Shown here: positions 18,221-25,939 of the stretch, piece after piece
How the letters are laid out: each line of letters starts with the position of its first letter
Numbering within the stretch: the first letter of the stretch is position 1
NCBI RefSeq assembly: GCF_947631635.1
Contig: NZ_CANRMB010000024.1
Span: 1 to 53,152 of the forward strand
Direction: 5' to 3'
Length of the DNA stretch: 53,152 nucleotides
DNA from: an uncultured Dysosmobacter sp.
GTDB taxonomy: Bacteria; Bacillota; Clostridia; Oscillospirales; Oscillospiraceae
Notes under the pieces: model-generated
Databases searched by the model: none
Told to the model about the DNA's origin: nothing
What the model saw: only the letters and a program-made list of their open reading frames with translations
Position numbers and translations under genes: made by a program

Positions 18221-18997
18221 GTGCCGGCACCGCTGTACACCGTCACCCGCGGCATCGTCCTGCGGGAGACCGAGACCAAGGAGAGCGACAAGATTCTGAC
18301 GCTCCTGACCCAGGACCGGGGGAAGGTCGCCGTCATCGCCCGGGGAGCGAGGCGGAAGGGCTGCAAATTTGCCGCCTGCGCCCAGTCCCTGGCCTATTCC
18401 GAGTGGACGCTCTATCAAAAGGGCGACTGGTACTATGCCAACGAGGGTTCCACGATTGAGCTGTTCGACGGCCTGCGGAACGACCTGGAGGCCATGGCGC
18501 TGGGGTTCTACTTCGCGGAGCTGACGGAGAGCGTCACCACGGAGGGCACGCCGGCAGAGGAGCTGCTGCGCCATTTGCTGAACGGGCTGTATGCGGTCTC
18601 CGCTTTACATAAGCCCCCCGCGCTGGTGAAGGCGGCCTTTGAATTGAAGCTCCTGTGCCTGACCGGCTATGAGCCGCTGGCGGACGGCTGCGCGTACTGC
18701 GGCTGTCCGGAGCCGGAGCAGCCCCTGCTGGATGTGGTCCAGGGGGTGGTGCGGTGCCGGACCTGCGGCGTAAAGGAGAGCGCCCTGTCCATGCCCCTGT
18801 GCCAGGACTCCCTGGCGGCCCTGCGGCACATCATTTACGGCGATCCGAAACGGCTGTATGCCTTCAAGCTGGGACAGGATGCCCTGGGGCGGCTGTCCGG
18901 CGCGGCGGAGGCGTTCGCGGCCGCCCAGTTGGAGCGGGGCTTTCGGACGCTGGACTTTTACAAGAGCTTGCAGCCGGTGGAGATGCCGCCGAAATGA
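18221..18997 (+). CDS. recO: DNA repair protein RecO
   Basis: RecO anneals single strands and, with RecR, loads RecA onto SSB-coated DNA during recombination repair. The 258 residues comprise an N-terminal OB fold (YTVTRGIVLRETETKESDKIL... RGKVAVIARGARR), a helical domain and a zinc site with CAYCGCPE near 165 and CRTCG near 190. The GTG at 18221 with AAGGGGGGAC upstream is preferred over the ATG at 18071, which would add 50 non-homologous residues and run through yqzL in another frame. Confidence 0.9.
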   Translation: MPAPLYTVTRGIVLRETETKESDKILTLLTQDRGKVAVIARGARRKGCKFAACAQSLAYSEWTLYQKGDWYYANEGSTIELFDGLRNDLEAMALGFYFAELTESVTTEGTPAEELLRHLLNGLYAVSALHKPPALVKAAFELKLLCLTGYEPLADGCAYCGCPEPEQPLLDVVQGVVRCRTCGVKESALSMPLCQDSLAALRHIIYGDPKRLYAFKLGQDALGRLSGAAEAFAAAQLERGFRTLDFYKSLQPVEMPPK

Positions 18998-19045
18998 GAT
19001 ACATTTTGTATAATTTACAAGAATTTATACAATAGGGAGCGAACT

Positions 19046-19234
19046 GTGACAGGATTTACCTTTGGACCTTACCGCCTGCTGGTGGACGCGGAGACCAACC
19101 GGGCCTATCCGCTGCCATGGATCGCCGGCGGATGTTCCGCAGCCCTGGCTGCTGAACGAGGAAGATCCCCGTTGAAGAAGCTGCCTGCCCCCAAATGCGG
19201 CGGGACCGGATCTCATCCGCACTTGCTTTCATGA
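19046..19234 (+). pseudogene. Fragment of a small cysteine-containing protein
   Basis: A GTG start after GGGAGCG gives MTGFTFGPYRLLVDAETNRAYPLPWIAGGCS..., then low-complexity residues. The beginning resembles a small family with FGPYRLLVDVE-x-TRAYY followed by CxCxxCRNF; here the sequence breaks off at the first cysteine, so it is read as a decayed remnant. The family memory is weak. It could instead be a genuine 62-aa peptide. Confidence 0.35.
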
Positions 19235-19261
19235 AACACTGCTCCGATGGGAGGATATACC

Positions 19262-21655
19262 ATGAGCGAATTATTTGACAAATCTATCCGCACCCTGGAA
19301 CTGCCCAGAGTGCTGCAGATGCTGTCCGACCAGGCGGTCTGCGCAGAGGCCAAGGAGCGGGCCCTCCGGCTCCGTCCGGAGACGGAGCCGGAGGAGGTCC
19401 TGCGCCTGCTGGACCAGACCGACGCGGCCCGGAGCATGATCGGCCTCCATGGAAGTCCCTCCTTCTCCGGCGTGAAGCCGGTGGCGGAGGCCCTGGACCG
19501 GGCGGACCGGGGAGGCAGTCTGAACACCCGGGAGCTGCTGACCATCGCCGGCCTCCTCACCGCCGCCCGCCGGGCCAAGGAGTATTTCAATGATGAGGCG
19601 GCAGAGAAGACTACCATTGACCACCTGTTCCTCTCCCTCCACGGCAACCGCTTTCTGGAGGAGAAGATCAAGCGGTGCATCACGGACGAGGACACCATCG
19701 CCGACGCCGCCAGCACCGAGCTGGCGGACATCCGCCGCCATATGCGGGCGGCCCAGGCCAAGAGCCGGCAGATTTTGCAGAGGATCATCTCCTCGCCCAG
19801 CTACGGCAAGATTTTGCAGGAGACCATCATCACCCAGCGGGACGGCCGCTTCGTGGTGCCCGTCAAGGCAGAGCACAGAGGCGATCTGCCGGGACTGGTC
19901 CACGATATCTCCTCCTCAGGCGCCACGCTGTTCGTGGAACCCATGGGCGTCGTCCAGGCCAACAACGAGTTGATCGAGCTGGAGGCCAAGGAGCAGAAGG
20001 AGATCGAGCGCATCCTGGCGGAGCTGTCCGCGGAGGCGGCGGCCCACCGGGAGAATATCCAGTGGGATTACGATACCCTGGTGCATCTGGACCTGATCTT
20101 CGCCCGGGGACAGCTCAGCTACAAAATGGACGGCGTGCGGCCGGAGGTCCGGCGGGACGGCGCCATCCATCTGCGGCGGGCCCGCCACCCCCTGCTGGAC
20201 CCGAAGAAGGCGGTGCCCATCGATATCCAGCTGGGGGAGACCTTTGATACCCTGGTCATCACCGGCCCCAATACCGGCGGCAAGACCGTCAGCCTGAAGA
20301 CCCTGGGCCTGCTGACGCTGATGACCCAGTGCGGCCTCCACATCCCCGTGGCGGACCGGAGCGTCATCTCCGTCTATGAGCGGGTGCTGGCGGATATCGG
20401 TGATGAGCAGAGCATTGAACAGAGCTTGTCCACTTTTTCGGCACATATGGTCAATATTGTGTCCATTATTGCCGAGGCGGACCGCCATAGCCTGATCCTA
20501 TTCGACGAGCTGGGGGCCGGCACGGACCCGGTGGAGGGCGCGGCCCTGGCCGTCGCCATCATCCAGCGCGTGCGGCAGGTGGGGGCGCGGGTGGCCGCCA
20601 CCACCCACTACGCGGAGCTGAAGACCTTTGCCATGACCACGGCGGGGGTGGAGAACGCCTCCTGCGAATTTGACGTGGAGACCCTCAGCCCCACCTACCG
20701 CCTGCTGATCGGCATCCCCGGCAAGTCCAATGCCTTTGCCATCTCCAAGCGGCTGGGCCTGCCGGACGAGGTGATCGAGAGCGCGAAGGTGCAGATGAGC
20801 GGGGAGAGCGTCCGCTTTGAGGATATCCTCACCCAGTTGGAGGCCAAGCGCCAGGCCCTGGAAAAGCGGGAGCAGGAGGCCGACCGCCTGTACCGCCAGC
20901 GGGAGGAGGACGCCCGCAAGGCCCGGGAGTTCCGGGAGCAGATGGAGCGGGCCAAGGAAAACGCCCGCGGCCGGGGCGAGGCGGAGGCCAAGCGCATCCT
21001 GCGGGACGCCCGGTCCGCTGCCGACGCGGTGTTTGCGGAGCTGGCGGAGATGCGGAAGCAGCAGGCCAAGGCGGAGCGCACGGAGAATTACAACGAGGCC
21101 CGGGCGGAGCTGCGGCGGAAGCTGAACGAGGCGGAGGACGCAGTGGCGAAGCGGGACCAGCGGCAGGAGCCCATCCCCAAGCCCAGCCGCCCCATCCGGG
21201 AGGGGGACCTGGTGGAGATCCCCGGCGTCCGCACCCCGGCGGAGGTGGTTTCCGTCTCCAAGGACGGCATCCTGCAATTGAAGTCCGGCATTTTGAAGAT
21301 GAAGGCCAAAGCCGACGAGGTGCGGCTCATTGAGGACGACGAGCGGGCGGCGAAAAAGAAGAACCCCGCCGTCACCATCCGGCAGAACGCGGACCGGGTC
21401 CTGCGGACCTCCGCCGCACGGGATCTGGATATCCGGGGCCTGGAGACCCTGGAGGCTGAAGGCGTGGTGGAGAACTTCATCTCCGCCGCCGTCATGGGGC
21501 ACCTGGACACTGTGACCATCATCCACGGCAAGGGCACCGGCGCCCTGCGGAAAGCGGTCCACGACATCCTCCGGCGAAACCGGGCTGTGAAGGCATTTCG
21601 CCTGGGCATCTACGGCGAGGGCGAGAGCGGCGTCACTGTGGTGACGCTGAAGTAA
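19262..21655 (+). CDS. mutS2: Endonuclease MutS2
   Basis: MutS2 is a homologue of MutS lacking mismatch recognition. It suppresses recombination and, in Bacillus, splits collided ribosomes. The 797 residues show the core and clamp helices (1-310), the ATPase with Walker A GPNTGGKT (near 330), Walker B LILFDELGAGTDP and the TTHYAELK switch, then a long coiled coil (about 515-640), a KOW-like segment and a C-terminal Smr nuclease domain (DIRGLETLEAEG... IIHGKGTGALR). The ATG at 19262 follows GGGAGGATA. Confidence 0.96.
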   Translation: MSELFDKSIRTLELPRVLQMLSDQAVCAEAKERALRLRPETEPEEVLRLLDQTDAARSMIGLHGSPSFSGVKPVAEALDRADRGGSLNTRELLTIAGLLTAARRAKEYFNDEAAEKTTIDHLFLSLHGNRFLEEKIKRCITDEDTIADAASTELADIRRHMRAAQAKSRQILQRIISSPSYGKILQETIITQRDGRFVVPVKAEHRGDLPGLVHDISSSGATLFVEPMGVVQANNELIELEAKEQKEIERILAELSAEAAAHRENIQWDYDTLVHLDLIFARGQLSYKMDGVRPEVRRDGAIHLRRARHPLLDPKKAVPIDIQLGETFDTLVITGPNTGGKTVSLKTLGLLTLMTQCGLHIPVADRSVISVYERVLADIGDEQSIEQSLSTFSAHMVNIVSIIAEADRHSLILFDELGAGTDPVEGAALAVAIIQRVRQVGARVAATTHYAELKTFAMTTAGVENASCEFDVETLSPTYRLLIGIPGKSNAFAISKRLGLPDEVIESAKVQMSGESVRFEDILTQLEAKRQALEKREQEADRLYRQREEDARKAREFREQMERAKENARGRGEAEAKRILRDARSAADAVFAELAEMRKQQAKAERTENYNEARAELRRKLNEAEDAVAKRDQRQEPIPKPSRPIREGDLVEIPGVRTPAEVVSVSKDGILQLKSGILKMKAKADEVRLIEDDERAAKKKNPAVTIRQNADRVLRTSAARDLDIRGLETLEAEGVVENFISAAVMGHLDTVTIIHGKGTGALRKAVHDILRRNRAVKAFRLGIYGEGESGVTVVTLK

Positions 21656-21665
21656 GACTGGCGAA

Positions 21666-22129
21666 ACTGACACTTTTTCAAAATCTAAAAAAGCCGTATC
21701 AAAAATTGGAATTGGCAGGCATGGCGGCCATACTGCTGGCCGCGGTCATTTTCCGGAGAATAGGAGGACAAAGACGGCTCTGGTTTCCTCTTATCTTAAC
21801 TGCCTGATACGATCCTGCTGGGGATCGCCTCGTATTCTCATTGGAAACTGCCCAAAAGTCAAAGAGAGCCGGTTAAGGTGTCTTTTTGGACGGGAATTTC
21901 CCATGTTTATTTTTCATTTATCGCGGCGGAGCTGATGAATGCAATCGCTTTTCTCGGAGCGCTTCGGGGCTGGAACGGCACAGTGGATGCAATTTCGACC
22001 GTGATCGTTTTTTTGTTTGCGCTTGCAATCATTGGATCGCGCTTTTATGGCCGCTGGTATTACTGGACAGACCGGGACAAAAAACGCAAACGGCGGGCAT
22101 ATTATCGCAGGCGCCACGAAAAAAAGTAG
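21666..22129 (+). pseudogene. Frame-broken small membrane protein
   Basis: Two adjoining frames read like one protein. The first gives LTLFQNLKKPYQKLELAGMAAILLAAVIFRRIGG... and stops at a TGA near 21806. The second, open from a TAA near 21800, gives LLGIASYSHWKLPKSQREPVKVSFWTG..., then hydrophobic helices and a basic tail RDKKRKRRAYYRRRHEKK ending at 22129. Restoring one base would join them into a protein of about 150 residues with three to four helices. If it is translated at all, the GTG at 21878 would give an 83-aa protein. The family is not recognised. Confidence 0.45.
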
Positions 22130-22139
22130 GAGAACATAT

Positions 22140-22616
22140 ATGGACTTGACTTTTCGATTCGCGGTGGAATCCGACACGCCGCTGATCCTGCAGTTCATCC
22201 GGGAGCTGGCGGATTACGAACACATGCTGGACCAGGTGGTGGCGGACGAGGCCACCCTGGCGGACCAGCTGTTCCAAAGGAAAAACGCCGAGGTGCTCTT
22301 CGCCCTGGAGGAGGGGAAAGAGGTGGGCTTTGCCCTGTTCTTCCACAACTTCTCCACCTTCCTGGGCCGGGCGGGGCTGTACTTAGAGGATTTGTATGTC
22401 CGCCCGGAGTGCCGGGGCAGAGGCTATGGCAAGGCCATTCTGCAAAAGCTGGCCGCCATCGCCGTGGAGCGGGGCTGCGGCCGGTTGGAGTGGTGGTGCC
22501 TGGACTGGAACAGGCCCAGCATCGACTTCTACCGGTCCCTGGGCGCGGAGCCCATGGGCGACTGGACGGTATACCGCCTGGCGGGGGACACCCTGCGGGA
22601 GCTGGCGGAAAGCTGA
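22140..22616 (+). CDS. GNAT-family N-acetyltransferase
   Basis: A 158-residue acetyl-CoA-dependent transferase. The GNAT fold is visible as FRFAVESDTPLILQFIRELADYE, the strand LYLEDLYVRPECRGRGYGKAIL holding the pyrophosphate-binding R-G-x-G-x-G/A loop, and LEWWCLDWNRPSIDFYRSLGA. This order and the LEDLYV/EWWVLDWN-type motifs resemble diamine/thialysine acetyltransferases, so a polyamine or amino-acid substrate is plausible. TAGGAGAA precedes the ATG. It starts 10 bp after the broken membrane gene. Confidence 0.88.
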   Translation: MDLTFRFAVESDTPLILQFIRELADYEHMLDQVVADEATLADQLFQRKNAEVLFALEEGKEVGFALFFHNFSTFLGRAGLYLEDLYVRPECRGRGYGKAILQKLAAIAVERGCGRLEWWCLDWNRPSIDFYRSLGAEPMGDWTVYRLAGDTLRELAES

Positions 22617-22681
22617 ATATGGATTGCAACCAGAGGAAAATTCTGCTATACTGATAAAAAATCAACAATGAGGTGAATGCT

Positions 22682-23455
22682 ATGCAAAAGCTTGAAAAGC
22701 AGTTCCATATCCATTGTACCCCCGACGATGTGGGCCGGTACTGCATCATGCCCGGCGATCCGGGCCGGGTGCCCGCCATCGCCGCACTGTTTGACGACGC
22801 GAAGCAGGTGGCCTGCAACCGGGAATACAACGTCTGGACCGGCACGCTGCTGGGGGAAAAGGTGACTGCCTGCTCCACCGGCATCGGCGGCCCCTCCGCC
22901 TCCATCGCCATGGAGGAGCTGCACAAGTGCGGCGCGGACACCTTCATCCGCACCGGCACCTGCGGCGGCATTGATGTGAACGTCCAGTCCGGCGATATCG
23001 TGGTGGCCACCGGCGCCATCCGGTTTGAACACACCAGCCTGGAATACGCGCCCATCGAGTTTCCCGCTGTGGCGGACTTTGAGATCGTGGACTGCCTGGC
23101 CCGGGCCACCAAGGCCATGGGAAAACCCCTGCACACCGGTATTGTCCAGTGCAAGGACAGCTTTTACGGCCAGCACAGCCCCGACGCCTCTCCCGTATAC
23201 TACGAGCTGAAGCAGAAGTGGGAGTCCTGGAAACGGCTGGGGGCCAAGGCCAGCGAGATGGAGTCCGCGGCGCTGTTCGTGGTGGCGGCGGCGCTGGGCT
23301 GCCGCTGCGGTTCCTGCTTCCATGTGGTCTGGAACCAGGAGCGGGAGGCCGCCGGCCTGGACCAGAAGATGAGCGAGGACACCTCCGCCGCCGTGCGGGT
23401 GGCAGTGGAGGGTCTGAAGCTGCTGATCGAAGAGGACCGGAAGAACGGCAGGTAA
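22682..23455 (+). CDS. Uridine phosphorylase-like nucleoside phosphorylase
   Basis: A 257-residue PNP/UDP phosphorylase 1 family enzyme, splitting a nucleoside with phosphate into base and ribose-1-phosphate. Motifs are the N-terminal [47 protein letters not shown], and [16 protein letters not shown] with the ribose-binding MESA. The uracil-specificity region (KDSFYGQ) suggests uridine phosphorylase, though purine specificity is not excluded. The ATG at 22682 is chosen because AGGTG at 22671-22675 overlaps the alternative GTG. TGCTATACT upstream may be an extended -10. A strong terminator follows. Confidence 0.88.
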   Translation: MQKLEKQFHIHCTPDDVGRYCIMPGDPGRVPAIAALFDDAKQVACNREYNVWTGTLLGEKVTACSTGIGGPSASIAMEELHKCGADTFIRTGTCGGIDVNVQSGDIVVATGAIRFEHTSLEYAPIEFPAVADFEIVDCLARATKAMGKPLHTGIVQCKDSFYGQHSPDASPVYYELKQKWESWKRLGAKASEMESAALFVVAAALGCRCGSCFHVVWNQEREAAGLDQKMSEDTSAAVRVAVEGLKLLIEEDRKNGR

Positions 23456-23461
23456 CATGCG

Positions 23462-23497
23462 AAAAAATTCAGAGGGCACTGCCCTCTGAATTTTTTT
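23462..23497. terminator. Bidirectional terminator after the phosphorylase
   Basis: AAAAAA, then the stem TTCAGAGGGC-ACT-GCCCTCTGAA and TTTTTTT. Confidence 0.85.
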
Positions 23498-23667
23498 GCT
23501 CCGGCAGAAGTCTTTTCAGGATGAAAAGACTTCCTCTTCCGTGCGGTACTGTCCGGCAATCATGAGGACACCGCTTCCACAGGGACCGGGATATGCCCGG
23601 CTGCCGCAGCTGAAATGCTGATATTTGTATGAAGAGCACTTGCTCTGAAAAAATATAAGCTGCCCTA

Positions 23668-23720
23668 TTGACAAGTATACTTGGTATATGCTATCCTCTA
23701 TCTGCAAAGTTAACTTGGTA
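23668..23720 (+). promoter_or_regulatory. Promoter with two XRE-type operators
   Basis: TTGACA (23668-23673), an 18-bp spacer and TATCCT (23692-23697). The motif AAGTATACTTGGTA (23673-23686) lies in the spacer and its near-copy AAGTTAACTTGGTA (23707-23720) just after the start region. Both centres are perfect palindromes. They are plausible autoregulatory sites of the XRE protein encoded at 24518. Confidence 0.65.
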
Positions 23721-23754
23721 AAATAAAAAGAAAACTGGGCAAGGAGGAGCCGGT

Positions 23755-24081
23755 ATGGATAAAGAGGAGATTTTGAAACGCAGCCGTGCGGAGAAGGAGG
23801 ACGAGGGGGAGACCTATGCCGCGGACAAGGGCCGGAGGGCTGGTGTCATGGCGTTTTGCCTGGTGTTTATCGCCATCGTTGTGTTCAATTTGATAACAGG
23901 GCAGAACAGCTACGCGCCCTTTGCCATGTTTTGGGCGTATATCGCGGCGGAAGGATGGGGAAAGTACCGGGTCTCCGGGGCAAAGGCCCACCTGTGGACG
24001 GTGATTTTCGGCGGCGTCGGCGCCGTGTGCTGGCTGGGGTGCCACATTCTGACCGTTATCCGGGCTGGCATTGGCATGTAA
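23755..24081 (+). CDS. Small membrane protein, DUF6442-like (first copy)
   Basis: A 108-residue protein beginning MDKEEILKRSRAEKEDEGE, a charged cytoplasmic N-terminus, followed by three hydrophobic segments (about 28-48, 55-68, 80-103). It is paralogous to the next gene, which begins MNKEEILEKSRRENKNRDE. Such pairs next to a small XRE regulator occur in gut Clostridia; the DUF6442 name is from memory. AAGGAGGAGCC precedes the ATG. It is the first gene of a four-gene unit controlled from the operator-bearing promoter. Function unknown. Confidence 0.7.
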   Translation: MDKEEILKRSRAEKEDEGETYAADKGRRAGVMAFCLVFIAIVVFNLITGQNSYAPFAMFWAYIAAEGWGKYRVSGAKAHLWTVIFGGVGAVCWLGCHILTVIRAGIGM

Positions 24082-24094
24082 AGGAGAGACTGTG

Positions 24095-24406
24095 ATGAAC
24101 AAAGAGGAAATCTTGGAAAAGAGCAGGCGGGAAAACAAGAACCGGGACGAGATGGAGCGGACGGTGTATCTCGAGGGGGAGTCCTTCAGTTTGATGTTCG
24201 TCTTTCTGCTGGGCCTGGTCCTGATCCATTGGAAGCGGCGCCATGGAATGCCGGCTGCGGACGTGTTCTCCATGATCTGGATGTCCTGCGCGGCCAACCG
24301 GCTGTACCGCCTGACGAAGCGGCGGAGCGTTTCGGATATCATCACCCTGCTGATATCCCTTGCATTTCTGGGCTGGAATCTGGTACAATTCTTTACACAG
24401 GGATGA
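24095..24406 (+). CDS. Small membrane protein, DUF6442-like (second copy)
   Basis: A 103-residue paralogue of the preceding gene with the same MNKEEILEKSRRENKNRDE-type start and two to three hydrophobic segments (about 32-47, 55-70, 80-98). The start at 24095 has AAAGGAGAG upstream. Its stop is 4 bp before the next small ORF, suggesting translational coupling. Confidence 0.7.
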   Translation: MNKEEILEKSRRENKNRDEMERTVYLEGESFSLMFVFLLGLVLIHWKRRHGMPAADVFSMIWMSCAANRLYRLTKRRSVSDIITLLISLAFLGWNLVQFFTQG

Positions 24407-24410
24407 TGCC

Positions 24411-24539
24411 ATGGAGAGACGAAGCCTGACGTGTTTTCTGATCTTCACCGTTCCGGTGGCGCTGGTCCGTCTTGGGATCGGCTGCATGAGCGTTGCCCGG
24501 CTTTGGAGGTGTGTGGAATGGACGACCAGCTGGTTCTGA
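24411..24539 (+). CDS. 42-aa membrane peptide overlapping the XRE start
   Basis: MERRSLTCFLIFTVPVALV..., with one hydrophobic segment (about 6-28) and a Trp-rich tail. It starts 4 bp after the previous stop and overlaps the XRE gene by 22 bp in another frame, so translation may be coupled. No strong ribosome site of its own. It could be a truncated sensor peptide or chance. Confidence 0.4.
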   Translation: MERRSLTCFLIFTVPVALVRLGIGCMSVARLWRCVEWTTSWF

Positions 24540-24727
24540 AAAACCGTGTCAAGGTGGCCAGGGCGGAGAAGAATCTCTCCCAGACCCAGTTGGCGGAGCT
24601 GGTGGGTGTCTCCCGAAATACCATCAGCTCCATTGAGACGGGGCAGTTCAGCCCCACCGCCAAGCTGGCGCTGGTGCTGTGCATCGCGCTGGACAAGAAG
24701 TTTGAAGAGCTGTTCTATTTTGAATGA
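24518..24727 (+). CDS. XRE-family regulator, YozG-like
   Basis: A 69-residue single-domain Cro/C1 regulator: LKNRVKVARAEKNLSQTQLAELVGVSRNTISSIETGQFSPTAKLAL..., ending in KKFEELFYFE as in the YozG/small-HTH group. GGAGGTGTGT lies before the ATG. It closes the membrane-protein unit and probably binds the AAGT-TA-ACTT palindromes in its promoter. A terminator hairpin follows immediately. Confidence 0.88.
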   Translation: MDDQLVLKNRVKVARAEKNLSQTQLAELVGVSRNTISSIETGQFSPTAKLALVLCIALDKKFEELFYFE

Positions 24728-24731
24728 ACAA

Positions 24732-24768
24732 GGCCCGCCGCTTCCGATAGAAGCGACGGGCCCTGTTT
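24732..24768 (+). terminator. Terminator after the XRE gene
   Basis: GGCCCGCCGCTTC-CGATA-GAAGCGACGGGCC (one mismatch), then CTGTTT. Confidence 0.6.
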
Positions 24769-24837
24769 CCCTGATTCGCGCGAGGGGCGCCGCGGATATC
24801 CGTTGGCAAACCCTTATTGCAGCGCTGGACCGGGCGG

Positions 24838-25659
24838 TCAGTTTTTGTTCTCCACAATATGCACATTCAGATGGCTGTACGTCATCTCCACACCGTACGC
24901 CTCAAAGGCGGACCGCAGGTGTTCGCCCAGGGCGAAGTAGACATTCCAGTAGTCGTTGACGGCGGCCCAGCAGTACACCGTGTACTCGATGGCGCTCTCG
25001 CCGTAGTTGGTGAGATAGACCGCTGGGGCGGGTTCCTCCAGCACGCCGTCTGTCATGGCGAGGGCCTTGCGGCAGGCCTCCTTCACCGTCTCCGTGGGGG
25101 CGTCGTAGGAGGCGGTGACCTTCTGGACCACCCGGCGGCTGCCCCGGACCGTGTAGTTGGTCATCCTGGCGCTGGCAAGCTCTTTGTTGGGCATCATCAC
25201 CAGCAGGCCGTCCGGCGTCACCAGCTTGGTGTGGTTTAGGCTGATCTCCTCCACCGTGCCGGAGACGCCGTTGGCCTCCACGAAATCCCCGATGGAAAAA
25301 GGGTGGGAGGAGAGGATGACCAGGCCGCCCGCCACATTGCCCAGAATGTCCTCCGCCGCCAGGGTGATGCCCAGGGAGCCGACGGACAGCAGCGCCACCA
25401 GGGAGGTGGTGTTGATGTTCAGGCTCTCGGCCACGATGACGACCGTGATAACATACAGCACCAGCCGGATGCCGGTGAGCAGGTATTTCTGGATGCGGGC
25501 GTCCAGCTTGGAGGCGGACAGCAGCTTCCGCGCCACCTTTGTCAGCAGGCGGACGGCCAGCAGGCAGACCAGCAGTGTCGCGGCGGCGGAGAGGATCTTG
25601 GACAGCGTCAGGCCGCCCACGGCGATATTCATGAAGTCGGAAATACTTGTTTGAGGCAT
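24838..25659 (-). CDS. Small-conductance mechanosensitive channel, MscS family
   Basis: A 273-residue channel of the MscS family, releasing osmolytes when membrane tension rises. Three N-terminal helices (about 15-35, 60-80, 90-110) are followed by the pore-lining TM3, GSLGITLAAEDILGNVAGG, and a cytoplasmic beta domain starting with FSIGDFVEANGVSGTVEEISLNHTKL, then the alpha/beta tail. The ATG at 25659 with AAAGGAGCC is preferred to longer starts. Its gene is convergent with the XRE unit and divergent from the transporter at 25940. Confidence 0.92.
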   Translation of the reverse strand: MPQTSISDFMNIAVGGLTLSKILSAAATLLVCLLAVRLLTKVARKLLSASKLDARIQKYLLTGIRLVLYVITVVIVAESLNINTTSLVALLSVGSLGITLAAEDILGNVAGGLVILSSHPFSIGDFVEANGVSGTVEEISLNHTKLVTPDGLLVMMPNKELASARMTNYTVRGSRRVVQKVTASYDAPTETVKEACRKALAMTDGVLEEPAPAVYLTNYGESAIEYTVYCWAAVNDYWNVYFALGEHLRSAFEAYGVEMTYSHLNVHIVENKN

Positions 25660-25816
25660 AGGACATGGCTCCTTTTGCAATAGATGGGAATGTAACAAAC
25701 AATACCCGAAAACGCAAAAAAAGTCAATGCTGGGAGGGAAAACTACAGAAAGGAGCAATGCAGAATATGATTATCCGGTATCGAAAAAAGTAATAACTGA
25801 TTCCTGAAACTGGATA

Positions 25817-25846
25817 TTAACAGATTTGGTTGGGAGATGATATAAT
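25817..25846 (+). promoter_or_regulatory. Promoter of the NhaC-family gene
   Basis: TTAACA (25817-25822), an 18-bp spacer and TATAAT (25841-25846). The 93-nt leader that follows shows no riboswitch that I recognise. Confidence 0.55.
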
Positions 25847-25939
25847 TTTACACAGAGAAGAGAGGAACGACCCCAAGAAAACTATGCAATAAGACGAAAG
25901 AAGGCACGTATTGGCGGAAGAGAAAGAGGAGGAAAATTT

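Noticed and set aside
20498..21673. Long minus-strand frame opposite mutS2
   Set aside because: Same GC-driven artefact; mutS2 motifs are intact on the plus strand.
25847..25939. SAM or lysine riboswitch before the NhaC-family gene
   Set aside because: The 93-nt leader is purine-rich and too short, with no conserved riboswitch core visible.
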